A stretch of DNA of 64,000 nt from Paenibacillus alba (GCF_013204855.1 NZ_JABMKZ010000015.1:62001-126000); one strand, 5' to 3'; positions 9,414-17,820 are shown, numbered from the stretch's first letter. Notes: generated by a model from the letters alone, not told the origin. Made by a program: numbers and translations.

Positions 9414-9767
9414 ATGAATATCGCATTATGGATCGTTCAAGGTCTGGTAGCACTAGGTTTTATTTACTCAGGATGGTTGAAAGCATTTCAGTATGAAAAA
9501 GCCAAAGCGTCTTGGGGATGGGTAAAGGACGTATCCAAAGAGTTCGTGGTCTTTATTGGACTAGTAGAATTGTTGGGGGCACTTGGAATCATTCTGCCTC
9601 AAGCGACAAACGTCTTGCCTGTGTTGACGCCAATTGCCGCAGTAGGACTTGCCGCTGTCGTTCTCTTCGGCGCCCTCTTTCATGTTAAGCGTAAGGAATA
9701 TCGAGAAATCAGCGTGAACTTCGTCTTCTTCGCGTTCGCTGTGTTTGTGGCGATCAGTCGTTTTTAG
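9414..9767 (+). CDS. DoxX-family membrane protein
   Basis: A 117-residue protein with four hydrophobic segments and the DoxX pattern: an early GFIYSGWLK motif, a central FIGLVELLGALGI helix and a final helix after a basic loop. DoxX proteins are small integral membrane proteins. Some are linked to thiosulfate or quinone oxidation and oxidative stress, but many have no known role. The ATG at 9414 is chosen because AGGAGGT lies 8 bases upstream; the GTG at 9402 is part of that ribosome site. Pairing with a divergent HxlR regulator suggests induction by reactive electrophiles or oxidants. Confidence 0.82.
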   Translation: MNIALWIVQGLVALGFIYSGWLKAFQYEKAKASWGWVKDVSKEFVVFIGLVELLGALGIILPQATNVLPVLTPIAAVGLAAVVLFGALFHVKRKEYREISVNFVFFAFAVFVAISRF

Positions 9768-9852
9768 GTATTTATTGCCGATGTAAACACTATTATGATA
9801 AGTAGGGGCAGGTGATTTCGTACCATTTACTCATTTGAAAAGGGGGTCAAAC

Positions 9853-10074
9853 TTGGATACTAACGTTGGCTTTGCATTCAGCTCCGGTTTTATTTTATTA
9901 TTTCTTTTCATATCCTTTGCGTTATTTGTGGTACACATCGTTTTATGTGTATGGGCATATCGAGATAGCATAAGGAGAGGCAAAAGCACGGAATTTGCAA
10001 TCATTATCCTGTTAGCAATGTTGTTTTTCCCAATCATAGGGCTGATCGTTTATCTAATTATTCGCAATGATTAG
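9853..10074 (+). CDS. Small membrane protein, PLDc_N-like
   Basis: About 73 residues with two hydrophobic segments separated by a short basic loop (YRDSIRRGKS), ending with FFPIIGLIVYLIIR. The second helix resembles the phospholipase-D-nuclease N-terminal (PLDc_N) domain found in many stand-alone small membrane proteins of Firmicutes. The TTG at 9853 has AAGGGGG at about 7 bases and is preferred to the TTG at 9835, which lies inside that purine run. No function can be assigned. It follows the DoxX gene by 85 bases and may be co-transcribed. Confidence 0.6.
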   Translation: MDTNVGFAFSSGFILLFLFISFALFVVHIVLCVWAYRDSIRRGKSTEFAIIILLAMLFFPIIGLIVYLIIRND

Positions 10075-10120
10075 TTCCAGAAACGGAAAAGTCATGATAA
10101 ATAAAGTGAATTTCCATCAA

Positions 10121-10216
10121 TCTCATTGGAATTTGTCCAATGAAATCAGCCCTCAACGGGCTTATTGCCAGCTTGCACTGGAAATTATCCAATGAAACCA
10201 TCTTTTCACTTCATCC
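10121..10216. repeat. TCCAATG hairpin repeat, copy 1
   Basis: A roughly 95-base unit made of two small palindromes, CATTGGA-N5-TCCAATG and CTGGAAATTATCCAATG, joined by TCAGCCCTCAACGGGCTTAT and closing with CACTTCATCC. Two further copies lie at 56616-56698 and 56732-56825 with the same order and spacing. It fills most of the 307-base gap between 10075 and 10381. Mobility or function is unknown. Confidence 0.75.
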
Positions 10217-10302
10217 TTTCTCAAAGGCGCAGCCCCTGCTTTCCATTCATTTGCACAACACATTTAGAAAAGGGCAAACCCATCCTCTTCCAAAAAAATC
10301 AT

Positions 10303-10332
10303 AAAAAAAGGGAGCTGCCAAGTGGCAGGCTC
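10303..10332 (-). terminator. Terminator of the alditol oxidase operon
   Basis: On the minus strand GGAGCCTGCCACTTGGCAGCTCC forms a hairpin followed by TTTTTTT. It lies about 50 bases beyond the last gene of the four-gene minus-strand operon. Confidence 0.85.
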
Positions 10333-10381
10333 CTTCACTATTCTAGAAAGCGCCTATACGCTTCAAATCTTACTTAACCCC

Positions 10382-10903
10382 TTAGCTCAGATTCCTGATT
10401 TCACTCAAAATCTCATCAGGAAGCGGTTCATTCATCAACAGCTTTATGATTTGCTTGTTTGCGCCTGTTTCTCTCAAAAAAGAAAGCAATACATCTGCCT
10501 TCTCCATCCTATTCATAAGCGCATAAGCAACGTACCAAACCTCAGGACTACCGACTTGGATGCCGTCCCAACTGGAAACCGGGAGGGCTGGCATTTTGCA
10601 AAGACCATGACTCGTATGTATCGACAGTCCTCCAATGATTTCCACCTGAGGGGATACACGATGAATCAAGAGCTTATATTCCGTTCCGAAAGGATAATCC
10701 CCGCTCGTAATTTCTTCTATTTCGTAGTCCTGCAAAGCATGCAGTACGCTATCTTTCGGGGCTTCAGTCATGACGTCCCAGTCACGAACTGTGCTTGTTA
10801 AACCCAAGCTATATAATAAACCACTGCCGCCTAGTGAATAGCGAATACCCGATTGCTCGAGCTTTTCAGCTATTGCCGCTAAATTTCTTGTATCTGGCTC
10901 CAA
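10382..10903 (-). CDS. Nucleotidyltransferase-fold protein, uncharacterised
   Basis: A 173-residue protein. Residues 20-46 contain a glycine-serine turn (GGSG) followed by RDWDVMTE, which fits the hG[GS]...DhD signature of the minimal nucleotidyltransferase fold used by many antitoxins, resistance enzymes and unassigned proteins. No partner toxin or HEPN gene is adjacent. The start is TTG at 10903, with GGAGGGG 6 bases upstream. It is the last gene of the operon that begins with the alditol oxidase, 33 bases behind the S66 peptidase. I cannot name its substrate, and it may be inactive because a second catalytic acidic residue is not obvious. Confidence 0.55.
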   Translation of the reverse strand: MEPDTRNLAAIAEKLEQSGIRYSLGGSGLLYSLGLTSTVRDWDVMTEAPKDSVLHALQDYEIEEITSGDYPFGTEYKLLIHRVSPQVEIIGGLSIHTSHGLCKMPALPVSSWDGIQVGSPEVWYVAYALMNRMEKADVLLSFLRETGANKQIIKLLMNEPLPDEILSEIRNLS

Positions 10904-10936
10904 CGTTTAGCCCCTCCATCTGGTAAGTCTAGTATT

Positions 10937-11977
10937 TTATTCAGCAAATGGGCTTTCTAAGAGAATAATTTCTTTGGTATGAGGATTTAATTCTATTTTA
11001 CACCCTAGGGGAAGAATGAATTTAGGATCGGTATGGCCAAAATCAACATCAACGACAATCGGTATCTGATCCGCGCCAAATTCGCCTTGAATGACATTCA
11101 GAACGATCTCATATAGCTTTTGATTCTCTTCTTCGGTATAATCCTTCGCTCTTCCGAAAATGACTCCTTTAACTTTCGAGAATATTCCCTGCATGCCATA
11201 ATTTCGCAGCATATAGCCAACTTGCATCGGCAAAGGTTTCTCTTCTGAGGTTTCGAAAAACAAAACCTTATCGTTCCAAAACGATTCTTTCGCCCAATAG
11301 CTCGTGGATTTCATAAACTCTAACACTTCGATACATCCGCCCCACAAATGCCCTTGTTCCACGGTGCTTCCTTGTAGAAAAGTCCAACCATTTTCATTGC
11401 GATAAAATGCCTGGCACTCGCCTAACGTCTCGAGGTTGCTCCAATCTTGGTATCCATTTGACCATTTCTGAAAAGGCGTATAGGTGTACGGAAATGAATT
11501 GGCGAATAAAATAGCTTTCAAATGCTCGGTATACACAGCAGGAAGATGCTTCATTTGAGCTAACCCAGCCATAATGGAGGGACCATAAAATGTCACCATA
11601 CCTAACTGATTTAAATAGGTTAAAAAGGTCGTGGCATCTGAGAAGCCCATGATAAATTTGGGATTGTTGATCATCCGTTCCGTATCTAGAAATGGTAAAA
11701 TTCGAATCGATTCGTAACCGCCAATGGAAGTAATTATGCCATCTATCTCATCATTCTGAAAGCATTCGTTCATATCATTGGCCCGAAGCTGCGGATTTCG
11801 ATATAAATCATCTGGAGACATTCTCGCGCATGGCATTTCTACGATTTCGAAACCCATAACTTCTTGAAGATTTTTTAATCCAAGCTCATAAATATCGGGG
11901 AACAAATAAGGCAATCCGCTTGAAGGCGATAGAATTGCAATTTTTGATCCTGGCCTCAATCTTTTAGGTTTTATCAT
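10937..11977 (-). CDS. S66 peptidase (LD-carboxypeptidase / MccF-like)
   Basis: A 346-residue protein matching peptidase family S66 over its length: an opening L-x-P-G-x-x-I-A-I-L-S-P-S-S, SIGGYES, the nucleophile motif GFSDAT (Ser113), a central GGCIEVL with the catalytic Glu, and DFGHTDP with the catalytic His near the end. S66 enzymes cut the amide between an L- and a D-centre in murein tetrapeptides, or an acyl-sulfamoyl adenylate in the MccF subgroup. YGPSIM resembles MccF-type members. The ATG at 11977 has GGGAGGT at 8 bases, while the longer frame overlaps the upstream gene. A peptide-recycling or self-immunity role is possible. Confidence 0.85.
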   Translation of the reverse strand: MIKPKRLRPGSKIAILSPSSGLPYLFPDIYELGLKNLQEVMGFEIVEMPCARMSPDDLYRNPQLRANDMNECFQNDEIDGIITSIGGYESIRILPFLDTERMINNPKFIMGFSDATTFLTYLNQLGMVTFYGPSIMAGLAQMKHLPAVYTEHLKAILFANSFPYTYTPFQKWSNGYQDWSNLETLGECQAFYRNENGWTFLQGSTVEQGHLWGGCIEVLEFMKSTSYWAKESFWNDKVLFFETSEEKPLPMQVGYMLRNYGMQGIFSKVKGVIFGRAKDYTEEENQKLYEIVLNVIQGEFGADQIPIVVDVDFGHTDPKFILPLGCKIELNPHTKEIILLESPFAE

Positions 11978-12002
11978 TCTCGTTACCTCCCAGATCGCCT
12001 GC

Positions 12003-12740
12003 TTATTTCCTAATGTCGCCACACACCTCTGACTCACATGACTTCACAAATTGAACGAATAATTTAAAGTTGAAGTCATCTACCTGATAACTGAATTCAG
12101 GATGCCATTGTACCGCCAAGATAAACTTTTTTTCTGGCATGATGACCGCTTCTACTAGACCATCTTCGGCTTGGGCAACAGCCGCTAATTGCGCTGACAA
12201 TGTCTTAATCCCCTGATGATGATAGCTATTTACGCTAACTGATTCTTTTCCGAGGATTTGATGCAGCGCGTTTCCTTTTTCGATGTAGACATGATGAATG
12301 GGCAGCGTATATGGCGGTTCTTGTTTATGCGCCACTTGATTATCTGACCCTCGCTGAGTTGGAATATCCTGATAGAGAGTGCCGCCTAACAAGGCATTGA
12401 ATAATTGCAGGCCACGACAAATGCCAAATGCCGGTTTATTTAATTGTACGACTTGCTCAAAAAGCACGCTTTCCAAAATATCCCTTGCCTCACACAGCTC
12501 TCCACAGACCTCTTCTTCTTGTTCACCATAAATGCGGGGGTTAATATCATGGCCTCCTGTAAAAAGAAACCCGTCAAACGATTCTGCTAGTGTCCCAATA
12601 ACGTCTCTATCTGCTGTCATCGGCAGTATGACGGGAATGCCGCCGGCTTCTTCAATGCCTTTCATGTAGCCTGGCAGCATCCAATAGCTGTCTTTTCCTT
12701 TATCATATAAAGGCAAAACGCCTATCATCGGTTTTCTCAA
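12003..12740 (-). CDS. Peptidase C26 / gamma-glutamyl-GABA hydrolase-like amidase (PuuD-like)
   Basis: About 245 residues, class I glutamine-amidotransferase fold. Visible motifs are FTGGHDINP, the nucleophile elbow FGICRGLQLFN (Cys108), and QWHPEFS carrying the catalytic His and Glu. Subfamily C26 hydrolyses gamma-glutamyl bonds, as in putrescine degradation by PuuD or removal of gamma-glutamyl groups from small peptides. No other putrescine genes are present, so PuuD itself is not claimed. The TTG at 12740 follows GGGAGG by about 9 bases and gives the normal family length. It sits between the FAD oxidase and the S66 peptidase with spacings of 34 and 25 bases, so all three are probably one transcript. 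Confidence 0.82.
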   Translation of the reverse strand: MRKPMIGVLPLYDKGKDSYWMLPGYMKGIEEAGGIPVILPMTADRDVIGTLAESFDGFLFTGGHDINPRIYGEQEEEVCGELCEARDILESVLFEQVVQLNKPAFGICRGLQLFNALLGGTLYQDIPTQRGSDNQVAHKQEPPYTLPIHHVYIEKGNALHQILGKESVSVNSYHHQGIKTLSAQLAAVAQAEDGLVEAVIMPEKKFILAVQWHPEFSYQVDDFNFKLFVQFVKSCESEVCGDIRK

Positions 12741-12774
12741 GTTCCCATTCCTCCCGAAGTTAACTTCTCTCTTT

Positions 12775-14040
12775 TTAGTTTCCCACCACATAGTCAGTCA
12801 AAAAGGCGTTGCGGAACTTTCCTTGAGGATCACACTTATGGAGCAGCTTTTGAAAATCAGGCAGCTTCTCGTAATGCGACTGCACCTGCGCGGGCGGCAT
12901 CGTAAACAGCTTCCCCCAATGTGGACGAGCCTTGAATGGCGCAAGCTGCTGTTCGATCAAGGGCAGCACATGCCGGACGGCCTCCCAATCGGGCTTCCAA
13001 GTAAAATGAATAGCAACCGACTCCTGTTTGTAGCAGGGGCTCATCCACAAATGGTCTTCGGCAATGGTGCGAACCTCCGAAACATACAGGAGCGGTGATA
13101 TATGCTCCCGAATGCGCTCAAGCGCACACAATGCAGAATAGGCTTCTGTTCGCGGCACGAAATACTCGCTTTGCAGCTCCTCTCCAGCACTCGGGGTGAA
13201 CTCCATCCGAAAGTGCGGCAATCGTTCGTGCCATGGTCCCGGGATGCCCAACTGCTCGCTGCAATTCACGGCGGTATGGCCAGGCACCGGATGCCGTGGC
13301 GAGGCGGCAAGTTTCGCACCGAAAAATTCGGATTCTGCTTGATTAGCAGCCTGATGAACCATGTTCCGCTTCAGCCAGACTTGATTGAAATTGGCCTGCT
13401 TCCAATCAGTGAATAAGCTGACACTATAGCCGCTAGAGAAAATATCAGTGAAGTGTTCTTCAAGCTGCACGAGAGGCAGATTATCGTAAACATGCTGACT
13501 CATCTGAAAAGCGGGAATCACATCCAATGTCATTTTCGTGACTACACCCAAGCCTCCAAGTCCAACGGCTGCGCCTGCGATATCACTGTCTTGCTGCCCA
13601 CGAGAGAATACAACCACGTTTCCATCCGCCTGAACGATCTCCATAGAAGCTACCACGGTAGCCAGATTGCCATTCCGATCCCCTGAGCCATGCGTTGCTG
13701 TCGCACAGGCGCCTGCGACGGTAATATGCGGCAGCGACGCCAAATTATGCAGCGCATAGCCATGGTTATGAAGATATTGACAGAGATCACCGTACCGAAT
13801 TCCGCCTTCAACTGTTACTTGATGGTTCACACGGTCTAATCCGATCACTTGGTCAAGATTCTGAAGGGAGAGAAGACTTTCGGTGCAATCGGCGATGCTA
13901 TTAAATGAGTGCCTCGTGCCAAGCACCTTGATTTGTTTGCTGCTAGCCACCAATTCTTGTACTTGTTCCACGTTCGCGGGAACATGAAGTTCAGAAGCGC
14001 TATACCTGTAATTGCCAGCCCAATTTCGATTATTCTCCAT
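12775..14040 (-). CDS. FAD-linked alditol/xylitol oxidase-like protein
   Basis: About 421 residues, VAO/PCMH-type flavoprotein. The opening NWAGNYRY and the GTRHSFN motif match alditol oxidase (AldO), in which the histidine (here His44) binds FAD covalently. ATHGSG and GLGGLGVVTKMTL belong to the FAD-binding domain, and the C-terminal half (WLKRN..., EVRTIAEDHLWMSP, HFTWKP) is the substrate-binding ALO domain. AldO-type enzymes oxidise the terminal hydroxyl of polyols to aldehydes with O2, giving H2O2. The start at 14040 gives the normal length and begins just before NWAGNY; its ribosome site is weak. An ATG at 14088 would add 16 residues. It heads a four-gene operon whose shared purpose is not obvious. 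Confidence 0.8.
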   Translation of the reverse strand: MENNRNWAGNYRYSASELHVPANVEQVQELVASSKQIKVLGTRHSFNSIADCTESLLSLQNLDQVIGLDRVNHQVTVEGGIRYGDLCQYLHNHGYALHNLASLPHITVAGACATATHGSGDRNGNLATVVASMEIVQADGNVVVFSRGQQDSDIAGAAVGLGGLGVVTKMTLDVIPAFQMSQHVYDNLPLVQLEEHFTDIFSSGYSVSLFTDWKQANFNQVWLKRNMVHQAANQAESEFFGAKLAASPRHPVPGHTAVNCSEQLGIPGPWHERLPHFRMEFTPSAGEELQSEYFVPRTEAYSALCALERIREHISPLLYVSEVRTIAEDHLWMSPCYKQESVAIHFTWKPDWEAVRHVLPLIEQQLAPFKARPHWGKLFTMPPAQVQSHYEKLPDFQKLLHKCDPQGKFRNAFLTDYVVGN

Positions 14041-14139
14041 ACCTGTCTTCGCATTCCTTCCAAATCTTTGATACGTTGATTTTATCATATTTTCTATAAG
14101 TTGCTCCATGTTCAACGAAATCGACTGAAAAACGAAAAA

Positions 14140-14221
14140 ACCTGCGATCATGCAGGTCTAGTGAGCTTTTCCATTCTAGAATCCAGGAAAGGTCCAAAAA
14201 CTTGCAGAAACGCAGGAATTC
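14140..14221. repeat. TGCAGG hairpin repeat, copy 1
   Basis: ACCTGC-N6-GCAGGT (14140-14157) and a second half-palindrome, CTTGCAGAAACGCAGGAATT (14200-14220), flank about 40 bases. Read on the minus strand this matches the element inside 33190-33290: both have AATTCCTGCGTTT-N-TGCA, a T-run, then CTTT-N-CTG-N-ATT. It fills the gap between the siderophore-binding gene and the alditol oxidase gene and could serve as a terminator for the former. Confidence 0.6.
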
Positions 14222-14231
14222 ATCATTAACT

Positions 14232-15248
14232 CTAAGAACCGCTCTTAACCAGCATATCTGTGATTAAATCCGCTTGCCCGAGAATGGAGACTGGATCGTA
14301 ATAAAGATAAGTATTATAGTCCAAGATGTGCACTTTATTATTCTTTACAGCGGGAAGCGTCTTCCAGATTGGACTATCCAGAATGGCTTTCACCTGCTCT
14401 TCCGTTGTGCCGGCATTCATACAGATAAAAATATGATCCGTATTCGCATAAGTCGGCAATGTCTCCATCGAGATTTCGACTAGCTGTTTGCCGCTGTCAA
14501 TGGCTTGCTTTTGAACAAAATCAGGCACCTTCAGCTTCAGCATATTATAGATGACCTCACCGCCGCGTCCGTAGTTGTCACCGAGCAGCGAAATCTTTTT
14601 CTCCCGGACATTGATAATGACAGCCGATTCGCCTTCTTTGACAGAAGTTTTTATCTTCTCACGACTCTCTTTGGCTTTCTGTTCATATTTAGCCAACCAA
14701 TCTGCGGCTTCCTTCTGTCGACCAAATGTATCGCCAAGCAGTTTCATTTCTTCTCTGACATTTTTATAAGCGGTATAAGGGATAAAGACAGTTGGGGCAA
14801 TTTTCGAAAATTTATCGTAGTTCTCCTCCGAGAATCCGTTGATGACAATTAAATCAGGGTTCATGGAAGTCACCTTTTCCACAGAAGCCGGCGAACCAAT
14901 ATCCTCCATTTTGGCTTCTTGCTCCTTGAGGAACGGGCTGCCCATCCACCATTCCTTGCTGGCACCGATAGGCGTAATGCCTAATGCGGCCAATGTTCCG
15001 TGATAATAAGCAGCTGCAACCCGCTTAGGTGACGCCGGAATTGCCACCTCTCCCTTCGCTGTTTTTGCTGCATATGTCTTCGGCGCTGAGGCCGTCGCTT
15101 CTGCTTGAGCAGTTGCCGCCGCTGGGGTTGTTGTTGCTAGCGAAGCTGTTTTGTTTGAGCTAGTTGTATCTGTACCGCTGCCGCAAGCGCTCAAAACGAG
15201 CAGCAAGGCTGTCATCCCTGCGAATAACCATGTTTTCTTGACGATCAT
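14232..15248 (-). CDS. Siderophore-type ABC transporter binding lipoprotein (FhuD/FeuA-like)
   Basis: A 338-residue lipoprotein with lipobox LSAC (Cys22), a Ser/Thr/Ala-rich linker to about residue 60, then a class III binding protein of the iron-siderophore group (AAAYYHGTLAALGI, NPDLIVINGF, the long connecting helix near 190-215, and PIWKTLPAVKNNKVH near the end). It captures ferric siderophore outside the membrane and hands it to a FecCD-type permease. No permease or ATPase gene is nearby, so the partners must be elsewhere. A Fur-box-like sequence lies 19-39 bases upstream of the start, and an AraC regulator with a matching ligand domain is upstream on the same strand. This resembles the btr-feuA arrangement of Bacillus. 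Confidence 0.87.
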   Translation of the reverse strand: MIVKKTWLFAGMTALLLVLSACGSGTDTTSSNKTASLATTTPAAATAQAEATASAPKTYAAKTAKGEVAIPASPKRVAAAYYHGTLAALGITPIGASKEWWMGSPFLKEQEAKMEDIGSPASVEKVTSMNPDLIVINGFSEENYDKFSKIAPTVFIPYTAYKNVREEMKLLGDTFGRQKEAADWLAKYEQKAKESREKIKTSVKEGESAVIINVREKKISLLGDNYGRGGEVIYNMLKLKVPDFVQKQAIDSGKQLVEISMETLPTYANTDHIFICMNAGTTEEQVKAILDSPIWKTLPAVKNNKVHILDYNTYLYYDPVSILGQADLITDMLVKSGS

Positions 15249-15266
15249 GCTGTATATCTCTCCCTT

Positions 15267-15287
15267 TGATAATGATAATAGTTCTCA
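15267..15287. promoter_or_regulatory. Fur box
   Basis: TGATAATGATAATAGTTCTCA contains two adjacent GATAAT hexamers of the Fur consensus and a degenerate third. It lies just upstream of the ferric-siderophore binding-protein gene, as expected for iron repression. Confidence 0.65.
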
Positions 15288-15345
15288 CTGGAATCATATC
15301 AATCAGCTCCTCCTGTCGTCCATACACATTCATGACGATTATTCC

Positions 15346-17187
15346 CTACAATTGTGATGAAAGCCGCTCAACAATTTCTTGCAATTGAAGTTTTAAGGAA
15401 AGTGGATCGAAGCCATAGAAGACATCACGATTGACTTCGTAAACCTGATTTTTGCGAACGGCCGCTAATTTTTTCCAGTTCGGATGCGCTTTGAACGATT
15501 CTCCGCTTTCCAGCCAATTGGATTCATAGTTAATCAGGAAAATATGATCTGCGGAGTACTCGCCTAGTTCAGACAGCGATACGCAGCGGTTCAGCAGCTT
15601 CGCATCCATGATCTGCTCCTTGACGATTGGCGGCGGCGACAACTGTAAACCTTGATAGAGCATGGGCCCGCCCATGCTTCTCAAATCACCGTAAATATAG
15701 ATTTTGCCGGATACAATCTTCATGATGATGAAGGTATCCTGTGCAGGCAGATGACGCCCAAGCTGCTCTCTAGCCGCTGCAAGTTGCTGATCGAACGCTT
15801 GCAGCCATGCTTCCGCCTCCTGCTGTTTGCCCACAACATCCGCAATGAAGCGAAGCTGGGCCCGCCAGTCCATATTTTCCATATCGACCGACGCGACTGG
15901 GCCTAAACTGCGTATCCAATTCATATCCTGCTTATGGATATTACAGAAAATAAGATCTGGCTGCAGCTCCGTGACCGCTTCTGCGCTTTGCTCGTCCAAG
16001 CCCTCAATCGGCTCGAACTCCGCCTGACTGAGCAAGCTCTGATAATGCTCCGACATCCAGGGGCTCATGATGCCAACACGCGGAACGACGCCCAAGGTAA
16101 GCAAGCTTGAAGTCATGCAAGCATCCAGCGACACATATTTTTTGGGCTGAAGCAGGTAAGCGCTAGGGGAAACACCAACTAATTGTTTGAATTTCCGGCT
16201 GAAATAATATTGACTCTGAAAGCCTGTTTCCTCGGCAATTTCTTGCAGATTGAATTTGGAGAGCAGCAGCAGCTCCCGCGATTTCTCAATGCGAAGATGG
16301 AGCAAATAGTCGATAAAGCTCATGCCTTTCTCTCTTTTGAACAATCGGGAGAAATGCTCTGGACTAATGCCAAGCTGCTCGGCGATCTGATCGCGTGTCA
16401 AATCATCTCGGTAATGCTGATCGATGAGGGAAACTGCATGCGTGATGACATTGTGCGTTTCCAGCGGTCGCTCTTCACTTGTATCGCGAACAATCCGATC
16501 CATCATGGTATAAAATAATAGTTGCCGCTTGAACATCCCTTCCGGTTGTCCACTCACTTGTATCGCACTCAGTTCCTTCGATATCTGAAGCGCCCAAAAT
16601 GGCGTTTGCAATTGAATCGGCTCTTGAAACAAACGCTGCATCCTATGCGGAAGATAGGCGCCCCGATCCGCAGCCTTGCCGCTTCGCTGCAACACATCAA
16701 AGGCAATCCGATCAAGCTGAAGCAGGCTGCTGCTCGTATTGACGACATGCATCCCGCTGCCGGAGGGCGCAAATACAACCATTCCGTACCTAAGTACGAC
16801 CTTCTTCCCATCCATGAACAACTCGCCAGTCCCCTCACGAACGAGCAGCAGCATATCCACTTCTGTCACATTCCATTCTTTTTGAGCGAAAGGCTCGTAG
16901 GTCAACTGCTTCGTATCCAATAAGACAAATACGGGGATATCCTGCGGCACCTCGGCCAGATGACTGCTGACTTCACTTTCCACTGATCCAACCTTCTGTC
17001 CGGCTTGCCGCTGACTTTGCTCCTTCAATACTTGACGCACCTCGGCTGCCTCTTCGTCAGTTAGTTTGCCCAAATGCTTTACGACACGGTGTTTATTTTT
17101 TCCAGTTTCATCCTTATAGGTGCTGACGATTTTATAGTAGAGATAGGATTTCCCATTTCTTGTAAAACTACTTTTCTTTAAAAACAT
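15346..17187 (-). CDS. AraC regulator with binding-protein domain (Btr-like) and transposase-like N-terminus
   Basis: A 613-residue protein in four parts. Residues 1-60 (YYKIVSTY, GKNKHRVVKHLGKL) resemble the N-terminus of IS1634/IS4-type transposases rather than any regulator. Residues 85-190 look like the AraC cupin sensor. Residues 245-345 carry two helix-turn-helix motifs (RDQIAEQLGISPEHFSRLFK, LQEIAEETGFQSQYYFSRKF). Residues 350-613 form a cytoplasmic version of a siderophore-binding protein (GVVPRVGIMSP, LQPDLIFCNI, HPNWKKLAAVRKNQVYEV). The last two parts match Bacillus Btr, which activates siderophore uptake when ferric bacillibactin binds. The ATG is supported by GGAGGAAG about 9 bases upstream, so the extra N-terminus should be translated. 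It is 98 bases upstream of the binding lipoprotein and probably activates it. Confidence 0.85.
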   Translation of the reverse strand: MFLKKSSFTRNGKSYLYYKIVSTYKDETGKNKHRVVKHLGKLTDEEAAEVRQVLKEQSQRQAGQKVGSVESEVSSHLAEVPQDIPVFVLLDTKQLTYEPFAQKEWNVTEVDMLLLVREGTGELFMDGKKVVLRYGMVVFAPSGSGMHVVNTSSSLLQLDRIAFDVLQRSGKAADRGAYLPHRMQRLFQEPIQLQTPFWALQISKELSAIQVSGQPEGMFKRQLLFYTMMDRIVRDTSEERPLETHNVITHAVSLIDQHYRDDLTRDQIAEQLGISPEHFSRLFKREKGMSFIDYLLHLRIEKSRELLLLSKFNLQEIAEETGFQSQYYFSRKFKQLVGVSPSAYLLQPKKYVSLDACMTSSLLTLGVVPRVGIMSPWMSEHYQSLLSQAEFEPIEGLDEQSAEAVTELQPDLIFCNIHKQDMNWIRSLGPVASVDMENMDWRAQLRFIADVVGKQQEAEAWLQAFDQQLAAAREQLGRHLPAQDTFIIMKIVSGKIYIYGDLRSMGGPMLYQGLQLSPPPIVKEQIMDAKLLNRCVSLSELGEYSADHIFLINYESNWLESGESFKAHPNWKKLAAVRKNQVYEVNRDVFYGFDPLSLKLQLQEIVERLSSQL

Positions 17188-17296
17188 AAAGGTACTTCCT
17201 CCGTCATTTTGGTGACTATGTTGGGTACTACACTTATTATAAGAGGTCTTCCTACAATAAGAAAAGCGGCTTTGTCGCCCTAAGGGATGAGCGTCT

Positions 17297-17556
17297 TTAT
17301 AGCGATTTTCAGCAATCTAGCGGATCCTGGTTCCTTTTGGGCTTTGCAATGACAGACAACGTCGTGTGAAAAGGAACTATGTTCCGCTAAATGGCGGGAA
17401 CTGGGGTAAACGTAGCATGAAAGAGAACTGAGATCCTCTATTTAAGCGGAACCTGCTGATTCCGACGGGGAAATGGTGAAATAGCGGATCTCAGTTCCCT
17501 CTGACGTGGAATATAGCGTTTTTCAGAATTATAGCGCACTGTAGTTCCCCCAAACT
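17297..17556. repeat. GGAACT/TTCCC palindromic repeat cluster, copy 1
   Basis: The 633-base gap between 17188 and 17820 has no gene. It holds at least five alternating-orientation units related to GAAAGGGAACT-x-x-GATCCGCTATTT: AGCGGATCCTGGTTCC, AAGGAACTATGTTCCGCT, AGAGAACTGAGATCC, AGCGGATCTCAGTTCCC and AGCGCACTGTAGTTCC. A similar cluster lies at 39891-40079. The rest of the gap shows nothing beyond the terminator at 17773. Confidence 0.7.
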
Positions 17557-17772
17557 CGCGATCATAACACATTTTACAATAATCACGGATTGACGTTCCC
17601 TTATCTCCGCGCGCCCAAAAACATGTCTCATAGACCTTCGGCGATGGTTGACTGGAAATACGTCCTCAGACAAGACCCGGCTCACTCTTCCGTTTCTCCG
17701 CATTTCGGATTCTCATCCAAAAAAATCGGTGTAGGATATCCTGTTTCATATTCGAAATGTACCAAAAATTCT

Positions 17773-17812
17773 AAAAAAAGACGCTCTCCCCCCGAAAGAG
17801 AAGATGCGTCTT
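17773..17812 (-). terminator. Terminator of polysaccharide locus A
   Basis: On the minus strand AAGACGC pairs with GCGTCTT, with an inner TCTC/GGAGA pairing, followed by seven T residues, directly after the last gene of the locus. Confidence 0.85.
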
Positions 17813-17820
17813 CGTTTAAC

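Noticed and set aside
10382..10903. Antitoxin (MNT-type) of a HEPN/MNT toxin-antitoxin pair
   Set aside because: No HEPN partner is adjacent and the protein is longer than typical MNT antitoxins.
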